Assembly (NCBI GenBank): GCA_964629975.1
Contig: CAZVUN010000003.1
Coordinates: forward strand, 1 to 57,098
DNA from: G020354085 sp964629975
GTDB lineage: Bacteria > Pseudomonadota > Gammaproteobacteria > Acidiferrobacterales > Sulfurifustaceae
Reading direction: 5' to 3'
DNA length: 57,098 nt
The notes beneath the pieces were generated by a model, which was not told the DNA's origin, did not search any database, and saw only the letters and a program-made list of their open reading frames with translations. A program made the translations under genes and the position numbers. Within the stretch, counting starts at the first letter, position 1, and each line of letters starts with the position of its first letter. Shown here piece by piece: positions 50,595-57,098 of this stretch.

Positions 50595-50960
50595 GTGGCC
50601 ATCAAAGTCATGATCATCGACGACAGCAACACGATTCGTCGCACGGCGGAGGCGTTGCTCAAGAAAGCCGGCTACGAGGTGTACACCGCCTCCGACGGGT
50701 TCGAGGCCATGTCCATGATCACGGACCACGAGCCCGACATCATCTTCGTCGACATCATGATGCCGCGGCTCGATGGTTACCAGACCTGTCAGCTCATCAA
50801 GAACAACAAACGTTTCAAGAGCACCCCCGTCATCATGCTGTCGAGCAAGGACGGGTTGTTCGATCGGGCGCGCGGTCGCATCGCGGGCTCCGAGGAGCAC
50901 GTCAACAAGCCCTTCACGCAGGAAGAGCTGATCGACGTCATCAACAAATACGTGCACTGA
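50595..50960 (+). CDS. pilG: twitching motility response regulator PilG
   Basis: 121 residues from a GTG start (VAIKVMIIDDSNTIRRTAE). Receiver domain with acidic pair D9/D10, phospho-acceptor D53 (FVDIMMPRLDGYQTC) and lysine in HVNKPF. TPVIMLSSKDGLFDRARGRI is nearly identical in wording to Pseudomonas PilG. PilG promotes pilus extension through PilB and links to adenylate cyclase. The start is uncertain: ATG 50550 would add 15 residues of poor quality. First gene of the pil-chp operon. Confidence 0.92.
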   Translation: MAIKVMIIDDSNTIRRTAEALLKKAGYEVYTASDGFEAMSMITDHEPDIIFVDIMMPRLDGYQTCQLIKNNKRFKSTPVIMLSSKDGLFDRARGRIAGSEEHVNKPFTQEELIDVINKYVH

Positions 50961-51015
50961 GGCCAGCCGTTTTCGGGGTCGCGCAGCGACTGACATTTCA
51001 CGCGGAGTAGACGTT

Positions 51016-51378
51016 ATGGCAATCAAAAAGGTTCTCGTGGTCGACGATTCGCCGACCGATTCGCACCTCCTGACGGAGATGCTCAGGAAGAACGGCTTCG
51101 CCGTCGTTACCGCGAGCACCGGCGAGGAAGGCGTGAACAAGGCCAAGACCGAGAAGCCCGACCTGGTGCTGATGGACATCGTCATGCCGGGCATGAGTGG
51201 TTTCGAGGCGACCCGCGCGCTCAGCAAGAACGCCGAGACCGCGAGCATCCCGGTGATCATCTGCTCGACCAAGGGCCAGGAGACCGACAAGGCCTGGGGG
51301 CTGCGCCAGGGGGCGCGCGACTACATCGTCAAGCCGATCACCGAAAAGGTCCTGCTGGAAAAGATCCGCTCGCTCTGA
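51016..51378 (+). CDS. pilH: twitching motility response regulator PilH
   Basis: 120 residues. MAIKKVLVVDDSPTDSHLL is the PilH start. Acidic pair D10/D11, phospho-acceptor D54 (LVLMDIVMPGMSGFEATRAL), CSTKGQETDKAWGLRQGARDYIVKPI. PilH acts as phosphate sink favouring retraction. A CGGAG lies 6 bases upstream. Confidence 0.95.
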   Translation: MAIKKVLVVDDSPTDSHLLTEMLRKNGFAVVTASTGEEGVNKAKTEKPDLVLMDIVMPGMSGFEATRALSKNAETASIPVIICSTKGQETDKAWGLRQGARDYIVKPITEKVLLEKIRSL

Positions 51379-51381
51379 CCC

Positions 51382-51924
51382 ATGACGCCGGTGCTGCAAG
51401 ATCCCGTCGCCCTGCTGCGCAACCTGCAGCAGCAGAGTATGGCCCGGGCACCCAAGCTGCCCCAGGAAGTGGAGGCGGCGGTGCTGTGGTCGGGCGTCGG
51501 TTTCCGGCTCGATGAGCTCAAGCTGGTGTCACCGCTCGATCAGGTCTCGGAGGTGCTGCCGTGCCCGGCGATGACGCCGGTGCCGGGCACGAAGCCGTGG
51601 CTCAAGGGCGTCGCGAACGTGCGTGGCAACCTGGTGACGATCATCGACATGGCGGAGTATTTCGGCAAGACGCCGGTGTATGCGGACGAGCGTGCGCGCA
51701 TCCTGGTGATCAATATCCCCGGCCTCAATACCGCGCTCATGGTGCACGAGGTGCTGGGGCTGCGGCACTTTGACGAGGAACTCGAGCGCCAGGACCTGAG
51801 CGGGCTCGACGATCCGGTGCTCGCGCATTTGAGCGGGGCGTTCCTGCAGGGGGAGTCGCTGTGGGGCGTGTTTGACATGAAGTCGCTGGCAGACAGCATG
51901 ACATTTCGGCATGTGGCGGCATGA
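51382..51924 (+). CDS. pilI: CheW-like adaptor PilI
   Basis: 180 residues. CheW domain: VGFRLDELKLVSPLDQVSEVLPCPAMTPVPGTKPWLKGVANVRGNLVTIIDM, then ILVINIPGLNTALMVHEVLGLRHFDEE. It couples the receptor PilJ to the kinase PilL/ChpA. Starts 3 bases after pilH. Confidence 0.93.
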   Translation: MTPVLQDPVALLRNLQQQSMARAPKLPQEVEAAVLWSGVGFRLDELKLVSPLDQVSEVLPCPAMTPVPGTKPWLKGVANVRGNLVTIIDMAEYFGKTPVYADERARILVINIPGLNTALMVHEVLGLRHFDEELERQDLSGLDDPVLAHLSGAFLQGESLWGVFDMKSLADSMTFRHVAA

Positions 51925-52003
51925 GCTGCGCGGGCCGCGGCGCCTTGCAGCGACCGCGGTGATTGGACAACGGTGAATCTACGACGCGTCGAGGTAAACG
52001 TTT

Positions 52004-54136
52004 ATGGCGAAGAGAAACAAATCCCAGGTTGATCAGCCGTCCGAGGAGTTAATCGACCTTGCCGACGAGCAGGTCGCTGCGGCCGGCGGCGCGGACTTCG
52101 TCGACGTCGGGCGCGCCAAGCGCTCGTTCCTGCCGACCAACGTCTCGGCCCTGCTCACCGGACTGCCATTCCTGCTGGTCGGCATGGTGCTATCGATCAT
52201 CGCGGTGGTGTGGCTGCTCGCGGTCAACGCGCAGCGCTCCGAGCGCGAATCGAAGTACATCGAGCAGTCCTCGCAGCTGCTCATGCTCTCGCAACGCCTG
52301 GCCAAGGACGCGCGCGAGGCGGTGCTTGGCCAGCAGATCGCGTTCAAGACCCTCAAGGAGTCGCGCGACCGCTTCGACTCGATCGTGACCAACCTGCGCG
52401 ACGGCAACGGCCAACTCGGCATTCCGGCGACCGCCGCCGACTCCGCGGCCGGGCGCGCGCTCGCGGGCGTCATGAAACTGTGGGCGCCGAAACCGAACGA
52501 GGGTATCCGTGCCCAGGTCGACCAGATCCTGTCGCAGGAAAAGTCGCTGTTCGCGATGCATGACCACGTGCTCGCCATCAACCAGACCAGCCCGCTGCTG
52601 CTCGCGGTCTCCGACGAAATCGTGGAGAAGGGCGCCGAGACCGGCATGAAGCAGCAGGACCTGTACGTTGCGAGCCGCCAGGGCATGCTGTCGCAGCGTA
52701 TCGCCAAGGACGTCAACCTGTTCGCGCAGGGCGGCAACGAGGCGGCGGTGGCCGCCGCGCAGTTCGGCAAGGATGCCAAGCTGTTCCGCCAGACCGAGGC
52801 GCAGCTGCGCCGCGTCGCGCCCAAGGCGCTGCAACCCAAGCTCGATGAGGCCGCGGCAATCTTCGCCGAGATCAATGCGCACGTCGAAGGCATCCTCGGC
52901 AACGCCGCCGAGCTGTTCGTCTCACAACGCGCGAGCCAGCAGGTGTTCGAGCAATCCGACCCACTGCTCAAGGCCGCGCGCGGACTGGTCGATGCCTACT
53001 CCGCCCTGGGCGAGGAGCGCGCCTGGATGCGCAACGCCATCGCGGCCTTGGGTGTGGCCTCCATCGCCTTCCTGCTCTTGCTGGCCCGCAAGCTGGTCGT
53101 GGACGCACGCGAACGCGCCCGCATCAGCGCCGAGCAGAACCGCACGACCCAGGACTCGATCCTCAAGCTGCTCGATGAGATGGGTGATCTCGCCGACGGC
53201 GACCTCACCATTCAGCCGGAGGTGACCGAGCAGATCACGGGCGCCATCGCGGACTCGATCAATTACGCGGTGCGCGAAATGCGCAACCTCGTCTACCGCA
53301 TCAAGAACGCCGCGCAACAGGTGGCAGTGGCCTCGGAGCACTCGCGCCAGACGGCCACGGAACTTACCGAGGCCGCCTTGCGTCAGGCCGCACAGATCAC
53401 CGATGCGACCAGCAAGATGACCAGCATGGCGCGCTCGATGGACGACATGTCGAAGTCGGCCGAGCGCTCCGCGGAGGTCGCGCAGGGTTCGGTGCAGACC
53501 GCCAAGCGGGGTGCCCAGGCGGTGCAGGATACGATTCGCGGTATGGATCAGATGCGCGAGCAGATCCAGGAGACCGCCAAGCGCATCAAGCGTCTCGGTG
53601 AATCGTCGCAGCAGATCGGTGAAATCGTCGAACTCATCAACGACATTGCCGAGCAGACCAACATCCTGTCGCTCAACGCCGCCATTCAGGCGGCCATGGC
53701 GGGCGAGGCGGGCCGCGGCTTCGCGGTGGTGGCAGACGAAGTGCAGCGCCTCGCGGAACGTTCCGCCGAGGCGACCAAGCAGATCTCCGACTTGGTCAAG
53801 ACCATTCAGGCCGACACCAACGAGGCGGTCGCCTCGATGGAGCAGGCGACCAACGGCGTGGTCGAGGCGACGCGTCTGGCCGATGCCGCCGGTCAGGCGC
53901 TCGGCGAGATTCAGTCGGTGTCCGAGCAGCTCTCGAACCTGATCGTCAACATCTCGCGCGACGCCCATCGGCAGTCCGAATCGGCGACCGATATCTCGCA
54001 AACGATGACCAAGATCCAGGAGGCCACGACGATCACCTCGACCGGCACCCGCCAGACGGCGGAGTCGATCAGCAAGCTCTCGGATCTGGCGCGCGAACTG
54101 CAGGCCTCGGTGGCCGGCTTCAAGCTGCCCGCCTAG
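52004..54136 (+). CDS. pilJ: methyl-accepting chemotaxis protein PilJ
   Basis: 710 residues. A hydrophilic start of 50 residues, first membrane helix at about 51-74, a periplasmic region with two PilJ-type helical repeats (SQRLAKDAREAVLGQ; RQGMLSQRIAKDVNLFAQGG), a second helix near 348-365, a HAMP-like segment and the signalling hairpin with INDIAEQTNILSLNAAIQAAMAGEAGRGFAVVADEV at its tip. Detects pilus or surface signals. 79 bases separate it from pilI. Confidence 0.95.
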   Translation: MAKRNKSQVDQPSEELIDLADEQVAAAGGADFVDVGRAKRSFLPTNVSALLTGLPFLLVGMVLSIIAVVWLLAVNAQRSERESKYIEQSSQLLMLSQRLAKDAREAVLGQQIAFKTLKESRDRFDSIVTNLRDGNGQLGIPATAADSAAGRALAGVMKLWAPKPNEGIRAQVDQILSQEKSLFAMHDHVLAINQTSPLLLAVSDEIVEKGAETGMKQQDLYVASRQGMLSQRIAKDVNLFAQGGNEAAVAAAQFGKDAKLFRQTEAQLRRVAPKALQPKLDEAAAIFAEINAHVEGILGNAAELFVSQRASQQVFEQSDPLLKAARGLVDAYSALGEERAWMRNAIAALGVASIAFLLLLARKLVVDARERARISAEQNRTTQDSILKLLDEMGDLADGDLTIQPEVTEQITGAIADSINYAVREMRNLVYRIKNAAQQVAVASEHSRQTATELTEAALRQAAQITDATSKMTSMARSMDDMSKSAERSAEVAQGSVQTAKRGAQAVQDTIRGMDQMREQIQETAKRIKRLGESSQQIGEIVELINDIAEQTNILSLNAAIQAAMAGEAGRGFAVVADEVQRLAERSAEATKQISDLVKTIQADTNEAVASMEQATNGVVEATRLADAAGQALGEIQSVSEQLSNLIVNISRDAHRQSESATDISQTMTKIQEATTITSTGTRQTAESISKLSDLARELQASVAGFKLPA

Positions 54137-54149
54137 GGCCCCGAGGCGA

Positions 54150-54170
54150 CCCGGCGCGTGGTGCGCCGGG
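54150..54170 (+). other. intercistronic hairpin between pilJ and pilL
   Basis: CCCGGCGC and GCGCCGGG form a perfect 8-bp stem around GTGGT, 14 bases after the pilJ stop and 23 before pilL. There is no T-run, so it may be an RNA-stability or processing site rather than a terminator. Confidence 0.5.
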
Positions 54171-54192
54171 CTGGCCGATTAGCGGCTCCATT

Positions 54193-57098
54193 ATGAGCAC
54201 GAGCATGAAGGTTGATCCCAGCACGCTGGGCTGGGTGAAGACCGAAATCGACGAGACGCTCAAGCAGGCGCGCCTCGAGCTCGAGTCGTTCGCGGAGAAC
54301 CGCGCCGACAAGACGCGCCTGCGCTTCTGTATCACCCACCTGCACCAGGTGGTGGGCACGCTGCTCATGGTCGAGCTCGACGGGGCCGCGCTGCTCGCGC
54401 GCGAGACCGAGGCGCTCGCCGAGGCGATCCTGAACGATCAGGCAGCCGTCGCCCCCGAGGCGCTCGAGATCCTGACGCGCGCCATCCTGACGCTGCCCGA
54501 TTACCTCGCGCGCCTGCAGTTGGGGCAGGCGGACGTCGTCATCCGCCAGCTACCGCTCCTCAACGAGATGCGCCGCGCGCGCGGCGCGGCCGCGCTGGCG
54601 GAGGCCGAGCTGTTCACTCCGGATTTGTCGGTACGCCCGCCGCGCGCCGCGACCGAACACGCCAGACTGGGTGACGAGGAATACCGCGCGCTCGCGCGGC
54701 GCCTGCGCCCGGGTCTGCAGACGGCACTGCTGCAGTGGCTGCGCGACACCGCCAACCGCGAGGCCCTCGCCGAGATCGGGCGCCACCTCGAGCAGTTGCA
54801 GACGCAGACCCAGCTCGCGCCCGCCGAGCAGCTGTTCTGGGTGGCGGGCGGCCTGGTCGAGGCGCTGCACGACGCCGGCATCGAGCCGAGCGCGGAGCGC
54901 AAGAAGTTCTTCGCGCGCATCGACCAGTTCGTCAAGAAGCTGATCGACGGCGCCGATCGCACCGCCCTGCGCAAGGCCGCCGAGCCGGTCGTCAAGGGGA
55001 TGCTGCTCGAGGTCGGCAAGAGCACTTCAAGCGGCGCGCGTACCAGCCAGCTCAAGCGCGCCTTCGAGCTCGAGCAGCTGCTCGGCCTCGGTAGCGCGGC
55101 CCCGGCGCTCGAGAGCGCCGAGCTGCCCACACCCGAGGTGCTGCAGTCGATTGCGCAGGTGCTCGCCAAGGAGCTTGAGCAGGCCCAGGACCTGGTGGCG
55201 GCCTACTTCGACAACCAGAACCCGGATGCGAACGCGCTCGTGCCGCTTGGCGACATTCTGCACAAGATGGCGGGCACCCTTGAGATGGTCGGCGTGCCAC
55301 TGCTCAAGCAACTGGTCGATGAGATCGCCGAGGTCGCCCGTGGGCTGCAGGACGGCCGCATCGTCGAGCGCGAGGCGGCCTCGATGCCGATGGCGCAGGC
55401 ACTGCTGCTGGTCGAGAACAGCGCGCGCGATGTGGTGCATTCGGCGGGCGGATGGCGCAACCAGATCGAAGCCGGCATCCAGCGCCTGCACGCACTGCTG
55501 GCGCCGCAGGCACGGCCGCCCGGCACGGACGGCATCGAGGTCGGTGACGCGCAGCTCTCCGAGGCCGAGTTCCGCCAGCTGCTCGGGGTGGTGTCGGCCG
55601 AGGTCGGCGCCAACCTGAGCAAGATCGAGGAAGCGCTCGAGGGGTTTGCCGCCGATACCAGCCGCACCGCGCCGCTCGACGAGGTGTCGGGACTGATCGG
55701 GCAGATCCACGGTGCCTTGCAGATCCTCGGCCAGGAGCGCGCCGCACGCCTGCTCGAGGCGACCCGCAAACATGTTGAGGACATCCGCGCCGGGCACGTC
55801 GCCGCGTCGAGCACCGTCCTCGACGGCCTCGCCGTCAGCATCGGCACCATCGGCGCGTTCGTCGAGGGTCTGCACAGCGGGCGGCGCAATCTCGATGAAC
55901 TGCTCGATGCCGCCGAACGCGAGCTGCGCGGCGCCATGCGCGGAGCGCAGAGCGCCGATCCGCAGACACTCGCGGCCGACACCGAACGCGCCTACGGTGC
56001 CTGGATCGCCGATCCGACGCCGGCCAATACGCTCGCCGTGCGAGAGGCGGTGCTCGCGCTCGGCGACGCCGCGCACACGCAGGGCCAGGAACGGATAGAA
56101 CGCATCGCGACCGAGACGGCGCGCGCGCTCGCGCACGTCGCCGACGATCCGGCACAGCTGAGCGCCGAGGCGCGCAGCACACTCGAGCAGTCGCTCAGCG
56201 CCCTGGGCGTGCTCAGCAAGCGCGAGCTGGTTCAGCCGGCCCCGCCGCCGCCCGCGCCTGCGCCCAAACCGTCACCGACAGTGGCCCCGGCGGCGCCGAA
56301 GGCCACGCCGCGCGCGGAGGTGAGCGAGGAAGATGAAGAGATCAGGCAGATCTTCATCGAGGACGCCAACGACGTGTTCCAGAACATCCGGCGCGAGTTC
56401 GCCGTGTGGCGCGCCAACCCCGACAACCAGGCCGCGCTGACCGAGCTGCGCCGCGGCTACCACACCATCAAGGGCAGCGGCCGCATGGTCGGGGCAACCG
56501 AGATCGCCGAGTTCGCGTGGGCGATCGAGAACATGCTCAACAAGCGGCGCGACGGCAAGATCCCGATGTCCGACGCGCTGCTCGAGGTGGTCGATCAGTC
56601 CCAGGAGGCAATCGCGCAGCTCATCGCCGAGCTCGAGGGCGGTCCGGCGCCGACGGTCGATTACGCGGCGTTGCGCGAGCGCGCGCATGCGCTGGCCAAG
56701 GGCGCGACCGAGGCCATGCCGGCGCCCGCACCGGCCGGGACCGTGAGCGCGCCGCCGCCGGCGCCGCTGCCCGGACTGCCGCGGCTCGACGGCGTGTTGC
56801 TCGAGATCTTCACCACCGAAGCGCGTGGCCATGTTGCCACGCTGCGTGCCGAGATCGCGGCCTGCCGTGAAGCCGGCGAGGTGCGACTGGTGCCGGATCC
56901 GCTGTTCCGCGCCAGCCACACGCTGCTGGGCAACGCGCGCTCGCTCGGTATCACGATGATGGCCGAGACCTGTCTCGAGGCGGAGAAGCTGCTCACCGCG
57001 CTGCGCAATCAGCAGGAGCCGCTGCACACCGCGCTGCTCGACCTGCTCGCGCGCCTCGCCGACACGGTCGAGGATCTGATCGCCGTGCTCAACGGCGA
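54193..57098 (+). CDS. pilL: hybrid chemotaxis kinase PilL/ChpA, N-terminal part (runs off window)
   Basis: 968 complete codons are visible. The protein is the huge multi-Hpt kinase of the type IV pilus chemosensory system. Candidate histidine phosphotransfer helices: THLHQVVGTL near residue 50, HKMAGTLEMVG at H357, IHGALQIL at H506, the canonical HTIKGSGRMVG at H757 and SHTLLGNARSLG at H909. Only H757 has the full HxxKGxxxxxG pattern. Proline- and alanine-rich linkers separate some of them (after residue 680). The kinase core and receiver domain lie beyond the window. Confidence 0.92.
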   Translation, partial: MSTSMKVDPSTLGWVKTEIDETLKQARLELESFAENRADKTRLRFCITHLHQVVGTLLMVELDGAALLARETEALAEAILNDQAAVAPEALEILTRAILTLPDYLARLQLGQADVVIRQLPLLNEMRRARGAAALAEAELFTPDLSVRPPRAATEHARLGDEEYRALARRLRPGLQTALLQWLRDTANREALAEIGRHLEQLQTQTQLAPAEQLFWVAGGLVEALHDAGIEPSAERKKFFARIDQFVKKLIDGADRTALRKAAEPVVKGMLLEVGKSTSSGARTSQLKRAFELEQLLGLGSAAPALESAELPTPEVLQSIAQVLAKELEQAQDLVAAYFDNQNPDANALVPLGDILHKMAGTLEMVGVPLLKQLVDEIAEVARGLQDGRIVEREAASMPMAQALLLVENSARDVVHSAGGWRNQIEAGIQRLHALLAPQARPPGTDGIEVGDAQLSEAEFRQLLGVVSAEVGANLSKIEEALEGFAADTSRTAPLDEVSGLIGQIHGALQILGQERAARLLEATRKHVEDIRAGHVAASSTVLDGLAVSIGTIGAFVEGLHSGRRNLDELLDAAERELRGAMRGAQSADPQTLAADTERAYGAWIADPTPANTLAVREAVLALGDAAHTQGQERIERIATETARALAHVADDPAQLSAEARSTLEQSLSALGVLSKRELVQPAPPPPAPAPKPSPTVAPAAPKATPRAEVSEEDEEIRQIFIEDANDVFQNIRREFAVWRANPDNQAALTELRRGYHTIKGSGRMVGATEIAEFAWAIENMLNKRRDGKIPMSDALLEVVDQSQEAIAQLIAELEGGPAPTVDYAALRERAHALAKGATEAMPAPAPAGTVSAPPPAPLPGLPRLDGVLLEIFTTEARGHVATLRAEIAACREAGEVRLVPDPLFRASHTLLGNARSLGITMMAETCLEAEKLLTALRNQQEPLHTALLDLLARLADTVEDLIAVLNG

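Noticed and set aside
50457..51290. Open frame opposite pilG and pilH
   Set aside because: Mirror of two clear response-regulator genes; no supporting motif.
1..57098. CRISPR arrays, tRNA or rRNA genes, complete insertion sequences, prophage genes
   Set aside because: None recognised on either strand. The only mobile-element trace is the REP transposase remnant near 32744.

Overview
The window is high-GC proteobacterial chromosome, most likely from a chemolithotrophic sulfur-oxidising gammaproteobacterium. Three things support this. It encodes dissimilatory sulfite oxidation (sat, aprB, aprA) and a complete cbb3 oxidase cluster. Its order of pilG-H-I-J-L, tonB, yqgE, ruvX, pyrR, pyrB, pyrC', pilT, pilU, proC and yggT resembles the Pseudomonas chromosome. 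Its glutamate-cysteine ligase is of the type first known from Acidithiobacillus. A position near Acidiferrobacterales is my guess, not shown by the sequence. Two runs of 100 N (8406-8505 and 45260-45359) are scaffold gaps. Each is flanked by the same 55 bases on both sides, so the contigs really overlap and the interrupted genes (fnr-hemerythrin and pyrB) are intact once collapsed.

Layout. 1-4.2 kb: an ABC solute-binding protein cut by the window edge, an orphan ParA-like ATPase, an NTF2-like protein and a YbaK-HDOD protein. 4.2-16.5 kb: respiration. ccoS and ccoI lie on the minus strand. Divergent from them is an FNR regulator fused to a hemerythrin domain, followed by ompW, a Yip1-like membrane protein, ccoN-O-Q-P, ccoG, fixH and a TauE/SafE-like protein. 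FNR-type palindromes lie in front of ompW and ccoN. 16.6-21.6 kb: mscL, a pilU paralogue, a NorD/CbbO-like von Willebrand A protein and a YkgJ-type cysteine-cluster protein. 21.7-26.6 kb: yebC, a broken glyoxalase-like gene, and sat-aprB-aprA with hairpin terminators after sat and after aprA.

26.8-31.7 kb holds moaD-moaE, a DUF4124 coiled-coil protein, a TSUP permease, a bactofilin, an SRPBCC protein, pyrE and xthA. 31.7-33.25 kb is a lower-GC islet: a small secreted orphan protein between inverted REP-like repeats, then the wreck of a REP-associated transposase. 33.25-39.1 kb holds a DUF455 ferritin-like protein, a photolyase, an AmpG-like permease and a dynamin-like GTPase. 39.2-43.8 kb holds yggU-yggT-proC divergent from pilT-pilU and a DUF3015 lipoprotein. 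43.8-50.2 kb is a minus-strand run gshA, tonB, yqgE, ruvX, pyrR, pyrB, pyrC'. 50.5 kb to the end is the twitching-motility chemosensory operon pilG-H-I-J-L.

The genes fit an organism that oxidises sulfite through APS, respires O2 at low concentration with cbb3 oxidase under an O2-sensing FNR, and moves on surfaces with type IV pili. The observations I rate highest are: the FNR-hemerythrin fusion next to the oxidase genes it may control; a 56-bp tandem duplication between pyrB and pyrC' that makes two 19-codon ORFs joined end to end by ATGA overlaps; and the REP-flanked secreted-protein islet.
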